Of a stretch of 64,000 nt of DNA, positions 45,140 through 53,846 are shown piece after piece. The translations under genes were made by a program, and so were the position numbers. Origin of the DNA: Cellulophaga sp. L1A9 (GTDB taxonomy: Bacteria > Bacteroidota > Bacteroidia > Flavobacteriales > Flavobacteriaceae); the NCBI RefSeq assembly GCF_009797025.1, contig NZ_CP047027.1:2170001-2234000 (forward strand), in the 5' to 3' direction. Each line of letters begins with the position of its first letter. Within the stretch, counting starts at the first letter, position 1. The notes under the pieces were generated by a model that saw only the letters and a list, made by a program, of their open reading frames with translations, was not told the origin of the DNA and made no database searches.

Positions 45140-46048
45140 ATGAAAAAAATAGCAATCTATACGGTTTTATTATCGTTGACCGTATTTTTTAACTCTTGTA
45201 AGGAAGAAAAAAAAGTAGAAACTCCAGAAGGTACTCCGGAAGTTGTAGCCGAAAGCAATTTTGGAGGCTTAGCACTTTATACGGTTAGAGATGACATGGG
45301 AGTAGATGCTAAAGCTACCTTGAAAGCAGTTTCAGATGCAGGGTATAAAAATATTGAAGCAGCCGGATACAGCGAAGGTAAGTTTTACAACATGTCTCCA
45401 GTAGCTTTTAAAGCATTATTAGATAGCTTAGAACTTGTTCCCATAAGCACACACCATAGTGATGTGACATTAGAAAATGCAGAAGCAATGATGGCTGATG
45501 TAAAAGCCGCAGGTTTTGAATATTTTGTAGTGCCAATTCCTCCAATGGGATTATTTCATTATGATGATGCCACAAGTACTATGAGTATGACGGGTGGAGC
45601 AGAAAACTTAACGAAAATTGTAAATACCTTAGGTGAAAAAGCGCATGCTGCGGGGCTTAAGTTATTATACCATAATCATGATTTTGAATTTAAGAAAGAT
45701 TCGGATGGGATTGTGCCTATTGAATATATGTTGGAACATACAGATCCTAAATTTGTAAATTTTCAAATGGACCTTTTCTGGGTTACAAAAGCCGGGGCAG
45801 ATCCATTAGCTTATTTTGAAAAATATCCAGGACGTTTCAAAATCTGGCATGTAAAAGATATGGATGAGCAAGGCAGGTTTGCACCTGTTGGAACAGGAAC
45901 AATAGATTTTGCTAAAATTTTAGCAAAGAAAGACCTTTCAGGGATGGAATATTATATGGTAGAACAAGATATGACCTTTGATGGAATGAAGCCTTTAGAG
46001 GTAATTAAAACTAGTCATGAAGGGATTAAGAACTTCGGATTTAAATAA
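45140..46048 (+). CDS. Sugar phosphate isomerase/epimerase-like lipoprotein (TIM barrel)
   Basis: 302 residues. Lipobox at FFNSCKEEKK marks a lipoprotein. The mature part is an AP-endonuclease-2/xylose isomerase-like TIM barrel: GGLALYTVRDDM, TLKAVSDAGYKNIEAAGY, LLYHNHDFEF, FVNFQMDLFW and RFKIWHVKDMDE supply the metal-site His, Asp and Glu residues usual in this fold. It would act on a sugar or cyclitol at the periplasmic face. It is separated from the PUL by its own terminator, so membership in the PUL is uncertain. Confidence 0.82.
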   Translation: MKKIAIYTVLLSLTVFFNSCKEEKKVETPEGTPEVVAESNFGGLALYTVRDDMGVDAKATLKAVSDAGYKNIEAAGYSEGKFYNMSPVAFKALLDSLELVPISTHHSDVTLENAEAMMADVKAAGFEYFVVPIPPMGLFHYDDATSTMSMTGGAENLTKIVNTLGEKAHAAGLKLLYHNHDFEFKKDSDGIVPIEYMLEHTDPKFVNFQMDLFWVTKAGADPLAYFEKYPGRFKIWHVKDMDEQGRFAPVGTGTIDFAKILAKKDLSGMEYYMVEQDMTFDGMKPLEVIKTSHEGIKNFGFK

Positions 46049-46070
46049 CGAATAAGAAGCATTTAGATGT

Positions 46071-46101
46071 AAAGACGCTAATTAATTTAAGCGTCTTTTT
46101 T
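46071..46101 (+). terminator. Intrinsic terminator after the isomerase-like gene
   Basis: AAAGACGCT (46071-46079) pairs with AGCGTCTTT (46090-46098) followed by more T. Confidence 0.88.
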
Positions 46102-46116
46102 CGTTTGTAGATTTAG

Positions 46117-46124
46117 TATTTTTG
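46117..46124 (+). promoter_or_regulatory. Probable -7 promoter element of the PUL regulator
   Basis: TATTTTTG matches TAnnTTTG, 66 bases before the regulator ATG. It makes the regulator a separate transcription unit from the isomerase gene. Confidence 0.45.
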
Positions 46125-46190
46125 TAATCTAAGGTGTTACCAGTACCTATCTCCATTTTTAGAAGTACCATTAAATAATTTAATTGCAAA

Positions 46191-48944
46191 ATGAAGTGTT
46201 ATTACGGCATTATTATATTCCTTTTATCATTTTCCAATGCACTTTTTGGACAAAAGGTATTGCCCCCAATTTACAATTATAAAATATTTGACTATCAAGC
46301 AGCTAGTCAGAATTGGGATGTGGCAGTAGATGACTCTGGGGCGCTGTATGCCGCAAACAATAAAGGCTTGCTCTATTTTAATGGTGAAGAATGGGTACTT
46401 AATAAACTGCCAAATAATACCATTATAAGGGCTGTTAGTGTTTTAGATGATAAAATTTTCACAGGTTCTTACGAAGAGTTTGGGTATTGGCAGAAGAATG
46501 AGTTTGGTCTCTTGGATTATACGTCTTTAACGCACTTAATTAAAAATTACACCTTTACCAATGAGGAGTTTTGGCAAATAATTCCTTTTAATGATGCTAT
46601 ATTTTTCAGGTCTTTTTCTACGGTTTACAAGTATAAAGATGATAAAATTGAGGTTATTGATGTGGAGGGTGTTGTCACAGATATAGCAGTATATACTAAC
46701 GAACTCTACATTGCGGGTGGTGGAACGGGGATTTATAAATATCAAGACACTCAACTCATCCCTCTTCCTAATTTGGAGGCACTTTTGGGTAAGACCATTA
46801 TAGCCATGGCGAGTATTGACAATAAGCTTTTTATTGGCACAAAACTTAACGGATGCTATGTACTTGAAAATGGTATGCTACAGGAATGGGATCATGTCAT
46901 AAATGAAGAGTTGAAAAAGCATCAGCTTAATGATATTGTTCCTTATCCAAATGATAAGATTGCTTTTGGGACGATTAAGAAAGGGGTGTTCCTTTATGAT
47001 AAAATGCAAGATTCTTACATCAATCTAGATAGAGAAACGGGATTGCAAAACAATACGGTATTGTCTATTTTTCACTATGATAATCAATTATGGTTGGGCT
47101 TGGATAATGGTATAGATCGGATAAGAACAAATGCACCAATTACCTATTATACAGATTTTTCAGGCGCTGTAGGAACTACCTATGATATTGCTTACGTAGA
47201 TGATGTTTTGTATTTAGGGAGCAATACTGGAATTTATTTCTTTGAGGATGATGCGTTGCAGTTTGTAGAAAATTCTCAAGGCCATGTATGGGATTTAAAG
47301 CTAATTGATGACGAATTATTTGCAGGCCATAATACAGGGACTTTTAAAGTGTCTAAAAATACATTAGAATTAGTTTCTTCGGTTTCGGGTGGCTACCAGA
47401 TTGTAAAGGTTCCGGAAGAAGAGAGCAGTTACCTTCAAGGCACGTATATAGGGATTTCTAAATTCTCAAAAAATACAGAGGGTGCCTGGGAGGTTCAGCC
47501 TATTAAAGGCGTACAATTTCCTGTAAAACAATTGTGTTTTGAATCTAAAAATGTTGTTTGGGCAGCGCACCCTTATAAAGGGTTTTTTAGATTGAGACTC
47601 AATGAAGCCTTAGACAGTGTAGAGGAGGTTCAAGAGTTTACTCATGATGCCATCCCCAATAACTATAATGTTAAGGTATATAATGTAAAAAATCAGATTG
47701 TGCTATATGCAGATGGCATCTGGTATGCGTATAATGCAATTCTAAATAAAATTGAAGTATTTGAAGATTTTGAAAAATATAAAGGGAATGAACTTATTTA
47801 TAATGATGGCGATTACTTTTGGTTCATAGATAATGAGAATAGTAAAGAAATTTTTTATACCAACCTAAGAGAGAAAAATCTTTCTATTGCAGAGAATGTA
47901 CTAAAGAAACGTTTGGTGCCCGATGCGGAGAATGTTGTAAAGTTAAACGACTCTATTTTTATGCTTACGCTTAATGATGGGTTTGCTAAAATAAACTTAA
48001 CTAAATTAAACAGCTACCTCGATAATTTTAATGTTCCTAAACCACAACTTTCTTATTTTAAGGATGAAGAACATCGTTTTTCTTTAGTGAAAGAAAATTT
48101 TCAGATTGATTACAAAAATTCTCAAAATATAAGCTTTCAAGTAGCTTCTCCCAATCTAACAAAGCCTAGATATTTTTATGAATTGTCAGGTGCTAAGGAA
48201 CAAGCTAGTTATATAGATAGCGGTACCCTTCATTTTCAGAATTTGCCACATGGGTTTTATGAGGTTAATATTTCCACAGTAAGTATTGATGGTAAAATTT
48301 CTGAACCAAAGATAATCTCGTTTACCATTGCTCCACCATGGTATTTATCTGTAGTGAGTAAAGTAGTTTATGCATTAATTTTTCTGATGATTATCGTTCT
48401 TGTTAGACGTTATAATCGAAAGAAATTAGAGCGAAAACAGAAGAGCTTTGAAGAAAAAATGGACCGCAAGCAAGAAGAGCATTTAGCCAATCTAGAAAAA
48501 GAAAAACTTGCGAAAGAAATAAAACTAAAACAGCAAGAGTTAACGAGTACAACTTTAAATATTGCCAAAAAGAATGAGGTTATTTTAGAGTTGAAAAACA
48601 TGGTAGTCATGAATAAGGATAAGTTCCCTAGTTCATCACGCTACGGGTCGTTTATAAAAAAGTTAGACAAATCGGTGAACGATTCTGAGGATTGGAAACG
48701 TTTTGAAGTTAACTTTAAAGAACTACATGAAGATTTCTTTGAAAGATTGCTTAAAGAGTTCCCTAAACTTACTCCCAAAGATCTAAAGCTTTGTGCGTAT
48801 CTTAAAATGAATTTGTCTTCTAAAGAGATTGCGCCTTTAATGGGGATATCACTTCGTGGAGTAGAAATTCATAGGTATCGATTGCGAAAAAAACTACAAA
48901 TAGATACATCAGAATACCTTTCTAGCTTTTTAATCACTTTTTAA
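46191..48944 (+). CDS. PUL sensor/regulator: propeller, Y_Y_Y domain, TM helix and LuxR-type HTH
   Basis: 917 residues: signal peptide (SNALFGQ), about 14 beta-propeller (Reg_prop-like) blades over residues 25-620 (AANNKGLLYFNGEEW, LYIAGGGTGIYKY, NTVLSIFHYDNQLWLG, YLGSNTGIYFFED), a Y_Y_Y domain (about 640-715), one membrane helix (VVYALIFLMIIVLVRRY, about 728-745), a charged coiled coil, and a C-terminal HTH (LTPKDLKLCAYLKMNLSSKEIA...GVEIHRYRLRKKL). It resembles hybrid sensors of glycan loci but lacks a histidine kinase: ligand binding outside the membrane would act directly on a DNA-binding domain inside. It is immediately upstream of susC, its likely target. Confidence 0.9.
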   Translation: MKCYYGIIIFLLSFSNALFGQKVLPPIYNYKIFDYQAASQNWDVAVDDSGALYAANNKGLLYFNGEEWVLNKLPNNTIIRAVSVLDDKIFTGSYEEFGYWQKNEFGLLDYTSLTHLIKNYTFTNEEFWQIIPFNDAIFFRSFSTVYKYKDDKIEVIDVEGVVTDIAVYTNELYIAGGGTGIYKYQDTQLIPLPNLEALLGKTIIAMASIDNKLFIGTKLNGCYVLENGMLQEWDHVINEELKKHQLNDIVPYPNDKIAFGTIKKGVFLYDKMQDSYINLDRETGLQNNTVLSIFHYDNQLWLGLDNGIDRIRTNAPITYYTDFSGAVGTTYDIAYVDDVLYLGSNTGIYFFEDDALQFVENSQGHVWDLKLIDDELFAGHNTGTFKVSKNTLELVSSVSGGYQIVKVPEEESSYLQGTYIGISKFSKNTEGAWEVQPIKGVQFPVKQLCFESKNVVWAAHPYKGFFRLRLNEALDSVEEVQEFTHDAIPNNYNVKVYNVKNQIVLYADGIWYAYNAILNKIEVFEDFEKYKGNELIYNDGDYFWFIDNENSKEIFYTNLREKNLSIAENVLKKRLVPDAENVVKLNDSIFMLTLNDGFAKINLTKLNSYLDNFNVPKPQLSYFKDEEHRFSLVKENFQIDYKNSQNISFQVASPNLTKPRYFYELSGAKEQASYIDSGTLHFQNLPHGFYEVNISTVSIDGKISEPKIISFTIAPPWYLSVVSKVVYALIFLMIIVLVRRYNRKKLERKQKSFEEKMDRKQEEHLANLEKEKLAKEIKLKQQELTSTTLNIAKKNEVILELKNMVVMNKDKFPSSSRYGSFIKKLDKSVNDSEDWKRFEVNFKELHEDFFERLLKEFPKLTPKDLKLCAYLKMNLSSKEIAPLMGISLRGVEIHRYRLRKKLQIDTSEYLSSFLITF

Positions 48945-49064
48945 GAATTGGCAGATAATTGGTAAATGCTAGTGCTAAAAATTAGCAATACCTCAATTTT
49001 TAGCGCATAAAAATTTATAAATAGCATAATAAAGCTTTAAATATGCCTTATTTACATTTTTTGA

Positions 49065-49176
49065 GTTACATCATTACTACATCACTATGTTAAAATTTTA
49101 ACTTCAATAGCTCATTGTACTACTGCACCTACCCAGTAAATACTGCATCTAGCGCTGTAAAGTAGTTTGATGTAGT
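49065..49176. repeat. Recurring TACATCA motif in the susC control region
   Basis: TACATCA occurs at 49067-49073 and 49078-49084 (11-base period, one helical turn) and inverted at 49168-49174. The last two share nine bases (ACTACATCA, 49076-49084 and its complement 49168-49176). It could bind the HTH regulator; chance cannot be excluded. Confidence 0.4.
49089..49102. promoter_or_regulatory. Perfect palindrome GTTAAAATTTTAAC
   Basis: A 14-base palindrome five bases beyond the second TACATCA copy. It is a possible dimer-binding site. AT-rich sequence makes such palindromes less rare, so confidence is modest. Confidence 0.35.
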
Positions 49177-49257
49177 TATTATGTATCTAGAAACAAACAC
49201 TACAACAAGGCTTGTTTTATACTTTAGCATCATTCTAACTCAATTTAATAAAGAACT

Positions 49258-52200
49258 ATGAAAATAAGCAATGTAATATTGACGATTTCGTTTTTGCTGT
49301 TTCAATCGCTCTTATACAGTCAGGCTTCTGCTGTATCAGGAACAGTAACAGATAGTGATAATATACCCTTGCCGGGAGCATCGGTAGTATTAAAAGGTAC
49401 CGCTACCGGAACTCAAACAGATTTTGATGGTAATTTTACTTTAGATAATGTTTCTGCTGATGGTGTTTTGGTCATTAGCTTTATCGGATACACGTCAAAA
49501 GAGGTTGCAGTAAACAACCAAACTACGCTGACTATTTCATTGCAAGAAGATGCGCAAGCATTAGATGAAATTGTTGTTGTCGGGTATGGTGAGATGAAAA
49601 CTAAAGATTTAACATCGGCAATTACTACAATAAAATCTGAAGAACTCTCAGCTACACCAACTGGCCAAGCTATGCAGGCCTTGCAAGGAAAAGTAGCTGG
49701 TTTGCAGATTATTAACAATGGGGCTCCAGGGCAGTCACCAACGGTTCGTGTTCGTGGTATTGGTAGTTATGGCGGTTCTTCATCTCCTTTATATGTTGTA
49801 GACGGGATGTTTTTTGATGACATAGATTTTTTAAATACCGCTGATATTGCTTCTGTTTCTGTGTTGAAAGATGCATCTGCTGCTGCAATTTATGGGGTAC
49901 GTGCAGCAAATGGCGTTGTTTTGATTGAAACTAAATCGGGTAAATTAAACCAGAAAGCGCAAATTACCTATGATGGGTATACGGGATACCAAAAGGCACA
50001 GAATATTTTGCCTCTAGCAAATTCTGAACAATTCACAACCATTGCTTTAGAATCTGGTTCTGCTCCAGACGCACAGTTTATTTTAAATGCAATGCAACGC
50101 TATGGCAGAAGTAGAGTAAATCCAAACGTTCCAGATGTAAATACAGATTGGTACAATGAAATTTTGCGTCCTGCAGCAATTCAGAACCATAGTTTTGGAG
50201 TAACTGGCGGAAGTGAAGATGCCACATACAGTATAGGTGTTAACTATTTTGAGCAGCAAGGTATTCTTAAGATGAAAAATGAATACCAGCGTTTTAATAT
50301 TAGAAGTAAAATAGATTTTCAAGTTAATGATTGGTTGAAGGTTGGTGGTAATATGGTTTTGAGTAATGCTACCCGTTATGATGCGGAAGATTCAGCATGG
50401 AGATTGGCCTATTTTGCAGTGCCAATATTACCTGTATACGATCCGGAATTATTAAACAACTCTAATGTATATCCTAATAATTATGCGAATGCACAAGATT
50501 TAGGATATAGAGGAAGTCAGAATCCATTCGCAATTATGGATTTAAATGAAAACAGATTAAAAATTAGAAACGTTTTAGCTAATTTTTATGCGGAAATTGA
50601 TGTTGTTCCTAATAAATTAAAGTTTAAAACAGCATACAACCATAATTTTGAAACTATAGAAGGTAGACAAGTAAGACTGCCATATTTTATTGGAAATAAT
50701 TTTCAACGAGAAAATTCAGAGATTATTAAAAAAAATACAACAGTTTCTAATCAAATATGGGACAATACGTTAACCTATACAGAAAAATTTGGAAAGCATG
50801 ATTTAACTGTTCTTGGAGGGACTTCTTTCAGAGATGAGTCGTATGAGCTTTTAGGAGCTACGGGATTAAATTTTCCAGTTACAGGTGATGCTTCTTACTA
50901 TTTGTCACAATCCTTAACTACACCTGAGAATAGTGTAATAGATGACGGAGAAAGAGAATATGGCCTTTCATATTTTGGTCGGGTTTCTTATAATTTTGAT
51001 AATAAATACCTATTGTATGGTACGTACCGTGCAGACGGAACAAATAAGTACCAAGAAAAATGGGGTTATTTTCCAACAGTTGGTGTTGGTTGGGTCGTTT
51101 CAGAAGAGTCTTTTATGGAAGACGTAACCTTGTTAGACTTTTTCAAATTACGTGCAAGTTGGGGTAAATTAGGAAATGATAGTGTGGACTCTAGTTCAGG
51201 ATCTATTACTTCAACCGTAGTAACAACAGCTTTAGGTGATGAGCAATATAGTGGCTTAACCACGGGTAGTGATTTTACAGCTTTAAAATGGGAAGTAGTA
51301 GAAGAATTGAACTTTGGAATTACGTCAAGGCTTTTTAATAATAATTTAAGTCTTGAAGCAGACTATTACATCAGAGATACTAAAGATGCCGTAATTCCTG
51401 TAGAGAGACCTTTAATACCAGGAACTACAAGACAAAACGTTGGAGAAATAAGAAATCAAGGTTTAGAAGTGGCTCTTAATTGGAGTAAGCAAGTTTCTAA
51501 AGATTTCAGTTATTCTATAGGCGCTAATTTTGCAACACTAAGCAATGAAGTATTAGACCTAGACGGACCAGATTTTCTAGATGCTGGCTCTGCAGAATTC
51601 CGCCAACGTTCCATAGTAGGAGAATCAATATATGCTTTTTATGGTTTAGAAATAGAAGGTGTATATCAAAACGATGCAGAAATTCAAGCAGACCCTGTAG
51701 CTGTTGCTAATGGATTAGTTCCAGGAGATTTTAAATATAAAGATACCGATGGTGTAGAAGGAATAAATGATGATGACCGCGTGGTGTTGGGTTCCTTCTT
51801 ACCGTCATATTCTTATGGCTTTAATCTTGGTTTTGAGTATAAAGGCTTTGATTTTTCTGCAAGTGGTTTAGGTCAAGGTGGGAATAAAATATTAAATCGT
51901 AAAAGAGGAGAAGTGATTTTTACGAGTGATACGAATATCGATAGAGATTTTGCTGTAAACCGTTGGCACGGTGAAGGTACTACCAATAGCTATCCATCTG
52001 CTGCAGGAATCCGTAAGGGGTGGAACCAAAAATTAAATGACTTTTTCGTGGAAGATGGGGGATTCTTTAGACTCCAAAACATCACATTAGGCTATACCAT
52101 TAATAAAAATAATAGTATCAAAGGACTACCAAAAACTAGAATATACCTTACTGCAGAAAAACCATTAACGGTATTTAATTATAATGGGTTTAATCCGGAA

Positions 52201-52275
52201 GTCTCTAATGGGGTTGATAATGAAACGTATCCTATTCCTGCAATTTACACCTTTGGAGTTAATATTAAAATCTAA
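49258..52275 (+). CDS. SusC/RagA TonB-linked glycan importer
   Basis: 1005 residues: signal peptide (FQSLLYSQ), CarboxypepD_reg-like domain (SGTVTDSDNIPLPGASVVLKG, residues 26-105), TonB box DEIVVVGYG, plug (QGKVAGLQIINNGAPGQSPTVRVRGIGS in parts, PLYVVDGMF, SVLKDASAAAIYGVRAANGVVLI), and a barrel ending GVNIKI. It imports glycan oligomers across the outer membrane with SusD as lid. The first gene of the PUL operon, followed by susD after 12 bases. Confidence 0.96.
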   Translation: MKISNVILTISFLLFQSLLYSQASAVSGTVTDSDNIPLPGASVVLKGTATGTQTDFDGNFTLDNVSADGVLVISFIGYTSKEVAVNNQTTLTISLQEDAQALDEIVVVGYGEMKTKDLTSAITTIKSEELSATPTGQAMQALQGKVAGLQIINNGAPGQSPTVRVRGIGSYGGSSSPLYVVDGMFFDDIDFLNTADIASVSVLKDASAAAIYGVRAANGVVLIETKSGKLNQKAQITYDGYTGYQKAQNILPLANSEQFTTIALESGSAPDAQFILNAMQRYGRSRVNPNVPDVNTDWYNEILRPAAIQNHSFGVTGGSEDATYSIGVNYFEQQGILKMKNEYQRFNIRSKIDFQVNDWLKVGGNMVLSNATRYDAEDSAWRLAYFAVPILPVYDPELLNNSNVYPNNYANAQDLGYRGSQNPFAIMDLNENRLKIRNVLANFYAEIDVVPNKLKFKTAYNHNFETIEGRQVRLPYFIGNNFQRENSEIIKKNTTVSNQIWDNTLTYTEKFGKHDLTVLGGTSFRDESYELLGATGLNFPVTGDASYYLSQSLTTPENSVIDDGEREYGLSYFGRVSYNFDNKYLLYGTYRADGTNKYQEKWGYFPTVGVGWVVSEESFMEDVTLLDFFKLRASWGKLGNDSVDSSSGSITSTVVTTALGDEQYSGLTTGSDFTALKWEVVEELNFGITSRLFNNNLSLEADYYIRDTKDAVIPVERPLIPGTTRQNVGEIRNQGLEVALNWSKQVSKDFSYSIGANFATLSNEVLDLDGPDFLDAGSAEFRQRSIVGESIYAFYGLEIEGVYQNDAEIQADPVAVANGLVPGDFKYKDTDGVEGINDDDRVVLGSFLPSYSYGFNLGFEYKGFDFSASGLGQGGNKILNRKRGEVIFTSDTNIDRDFAVNRWHGEGTTNSYPSAAGIRKGWNQKLNDFFVEDGGFFRLQNITLGYTINKNNSIKGLPKTRIYLTAEKPLTVFNYNGFNPEVSNGVDNETYPIPAIYTFGVNIKI

Positions 52276-52287
52276 AAAATAAGACAT

Positions 52288-53826
52288 ATGAAATTGTTTA
52301 AAACATATACGACATCACTCTTGTTAGCCTTTTTTGGATTGGCAATAAGTGGGTGTGCAGATAATTTAAATGAGCCTGAGCTCAATAATACTTTTGCTGG
52401 AGCTACAGATTTTACAAAAACAGAGGACATGGTGCTTTCTGCGATTGGAGTGTATGCCGCTTTTCAATCTAGAGGATGGGAGCAGCCTTTATTATTATCG
52501 GTTAGAGGAGATGATGTTAATTCTGGTGGTTTAGGCGATCAACAAGATTTTGCTGCTACAGATTTGTTTACCTATAACAAAGATTATTGGATGTACAATT
52601 CTCTTTGGGAAAACATGTATGTAGATATTATTACAGCGCATACCGCAATGGAGCAGATAGAACGCTACCAAGAATTTGCCGATCCAGATGGTGTGGCCTT
52701 AGGAAATCAATATATCGCTGAAGCAAAAGTGCTTAGAGGAATGATGTTGCTTCAAGTTTCTCAAGTTTGGGGAGATGTATTTATTCCTACCTCATCAAAT
52801 ACGGGAGATTTATTAGAAGTTACGGTATTACCAACAAAAGATGAGGTGATGCAGCATATCTCAGACCAAATGGATGAGGCTATTCCTGTTTTACCTGCTG
52901 GTAGACCTAACGAAAGAACAGATATCCCTGGGGGAGTTACTAAAAATACTGCTTTGGCTATCAAGGCAATGGCAAATCAAGAATTAAAGAATTATCAAGC
53001 GGTAGCGGATGCCACAGGTGAGATAATTAACTCGGGTTCTTTTAGTTTGTTTTCTGATTTCTATGAATTGTTCAAGACTCCAGGAAAGCTAAGTGATGAA
53101 GCATTATTAGAGATGCAATTCTCAGATTTTGGACAAGGTGAAGGTGATAGTTCAAACCATTTATTAGCACCATATGGGCCACAAGGCTGGACGCCAGATG
53201 TAGAAGGCTCTTCTAGTGGATGGGGTTTTTATGAGCCTAGTCTAAAATTTATAAAATTTATGCTAGATAGAGGAGAAACAGTACGTTTGGAAACAAGTGT
53301 TCTGTTTACAGATCGCGGAATTGAAGCCTTGCAAGCTGATCCTGATTATGCCAATTTACCAAGTTTTGTTAATAAAACAACTAGAGATAACGATGTAATT
53401 AATGATTATTCTCGTGCCTTATTTGCAAGTGGTAAGCACTATTTACCTTCTAACCAATTAATAGAGGGCAGAACAGACTATGGCAGTAATAAAAACTATA
53501 ATGTTATTCGTTATGCAGAAATACTTTTAATGTATGCAGAAGCAGTTACCCAAGGGGCTACAGCAAGTTCAATCACGGCTGATGAAGCGGTTAATCTTGT
53601 AAGAGCAAGATCTAATATGCCTACATTATCTGGGGTTACACTAGATCAAGTTATTGATGAAAAATTTGCTGAACTAGGAATGGAATGGGGCAAGCGCTAT
53701 TTTGATCTTATTAGATTAGAGCGTTATGATGAGCTTAATTATGACGGTAGAACCTTTTCAGAAAACTTGAAATTCTTGCCTTATCCGCAAGCACAAGTAG
53801 ACCAATTCTCAATTTTAAGCAACTAA
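52288..53826 (+). CDS. SusD/RagB glycan-binding lipoprotein
   Basis: 512 residues. Lipobox ISGCADN gives an outer-membrane lipoprotein whose acidic start suits surface display. The N-terminal SusD helical repeats (YIAEAKVLRGMMLLQVSQVWGD) and the C-terminal RagB part (VIRYAEILLMYAEAV, FAELGMEWGKRYFDLIRLERYD in parts) are clear. It captures oligosaccharide and passes it to SusC. Located 12 bases after susC. Confidence 0.96.
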   Translation: MKLFKTYTTSLLLAFFGLAISGCADNLNEPELNNTFAGATDFTKTEDMVLSAIGVYAAFQSRGWEQPLLLSVRGDDVNSGGLGDQQDFAATDLFTYNKDYWMYNSLWENMYVDIITAHTAMEQIERYQEFADPDGVALGNQYIAEAKVLRGMMLLQVSQVWGDVFIPTSSNTGDLLEVTVLPTKDEVMQHISDQMDEAIPVLPAGRPNERTDIPGGVTKNTALAIKAMANQELKNYQAVADATGEIINSGSFSLFSDFYELFKTPGKLSDEALLEMQFSDFGQGEGDSSNHLLAPYGPQGWTPDVEGSSSGWGFYEPSLKFIKFMLDRGETVRLETSVLFTDRGIEALQADPDYANLPSFVNKTTRDNDVINDYSRALFASGKHYLPSNQLIEGRTDYGSNKNYNVIRYAEILLMYAEAVTQGATASSITADEAVNLVRARSNMPTLSGVTLDQVIDEKFAELGMEWGKRYFDLIRLERYDELNYDGRTFSENLKFLPYPQAQVDQFSILSN

Positions 53827-53846
53827 TCCAACTAAAAACAAAAACC

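Larger units (their letters stand above)
48945..49257 (+). promoter_or_regulatory. 313-base control region upstream of susC
   Basis: No gene is seen in either strand. It is AT-rich and contains a 14-base perfect palindrome, several copies of TACATCA, and a weak -7 candidate (TACTTTAG, ending near 49225). The start codon of susC follows at 49258. This should be the switch region for the PUL. Confidence 0.55.
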
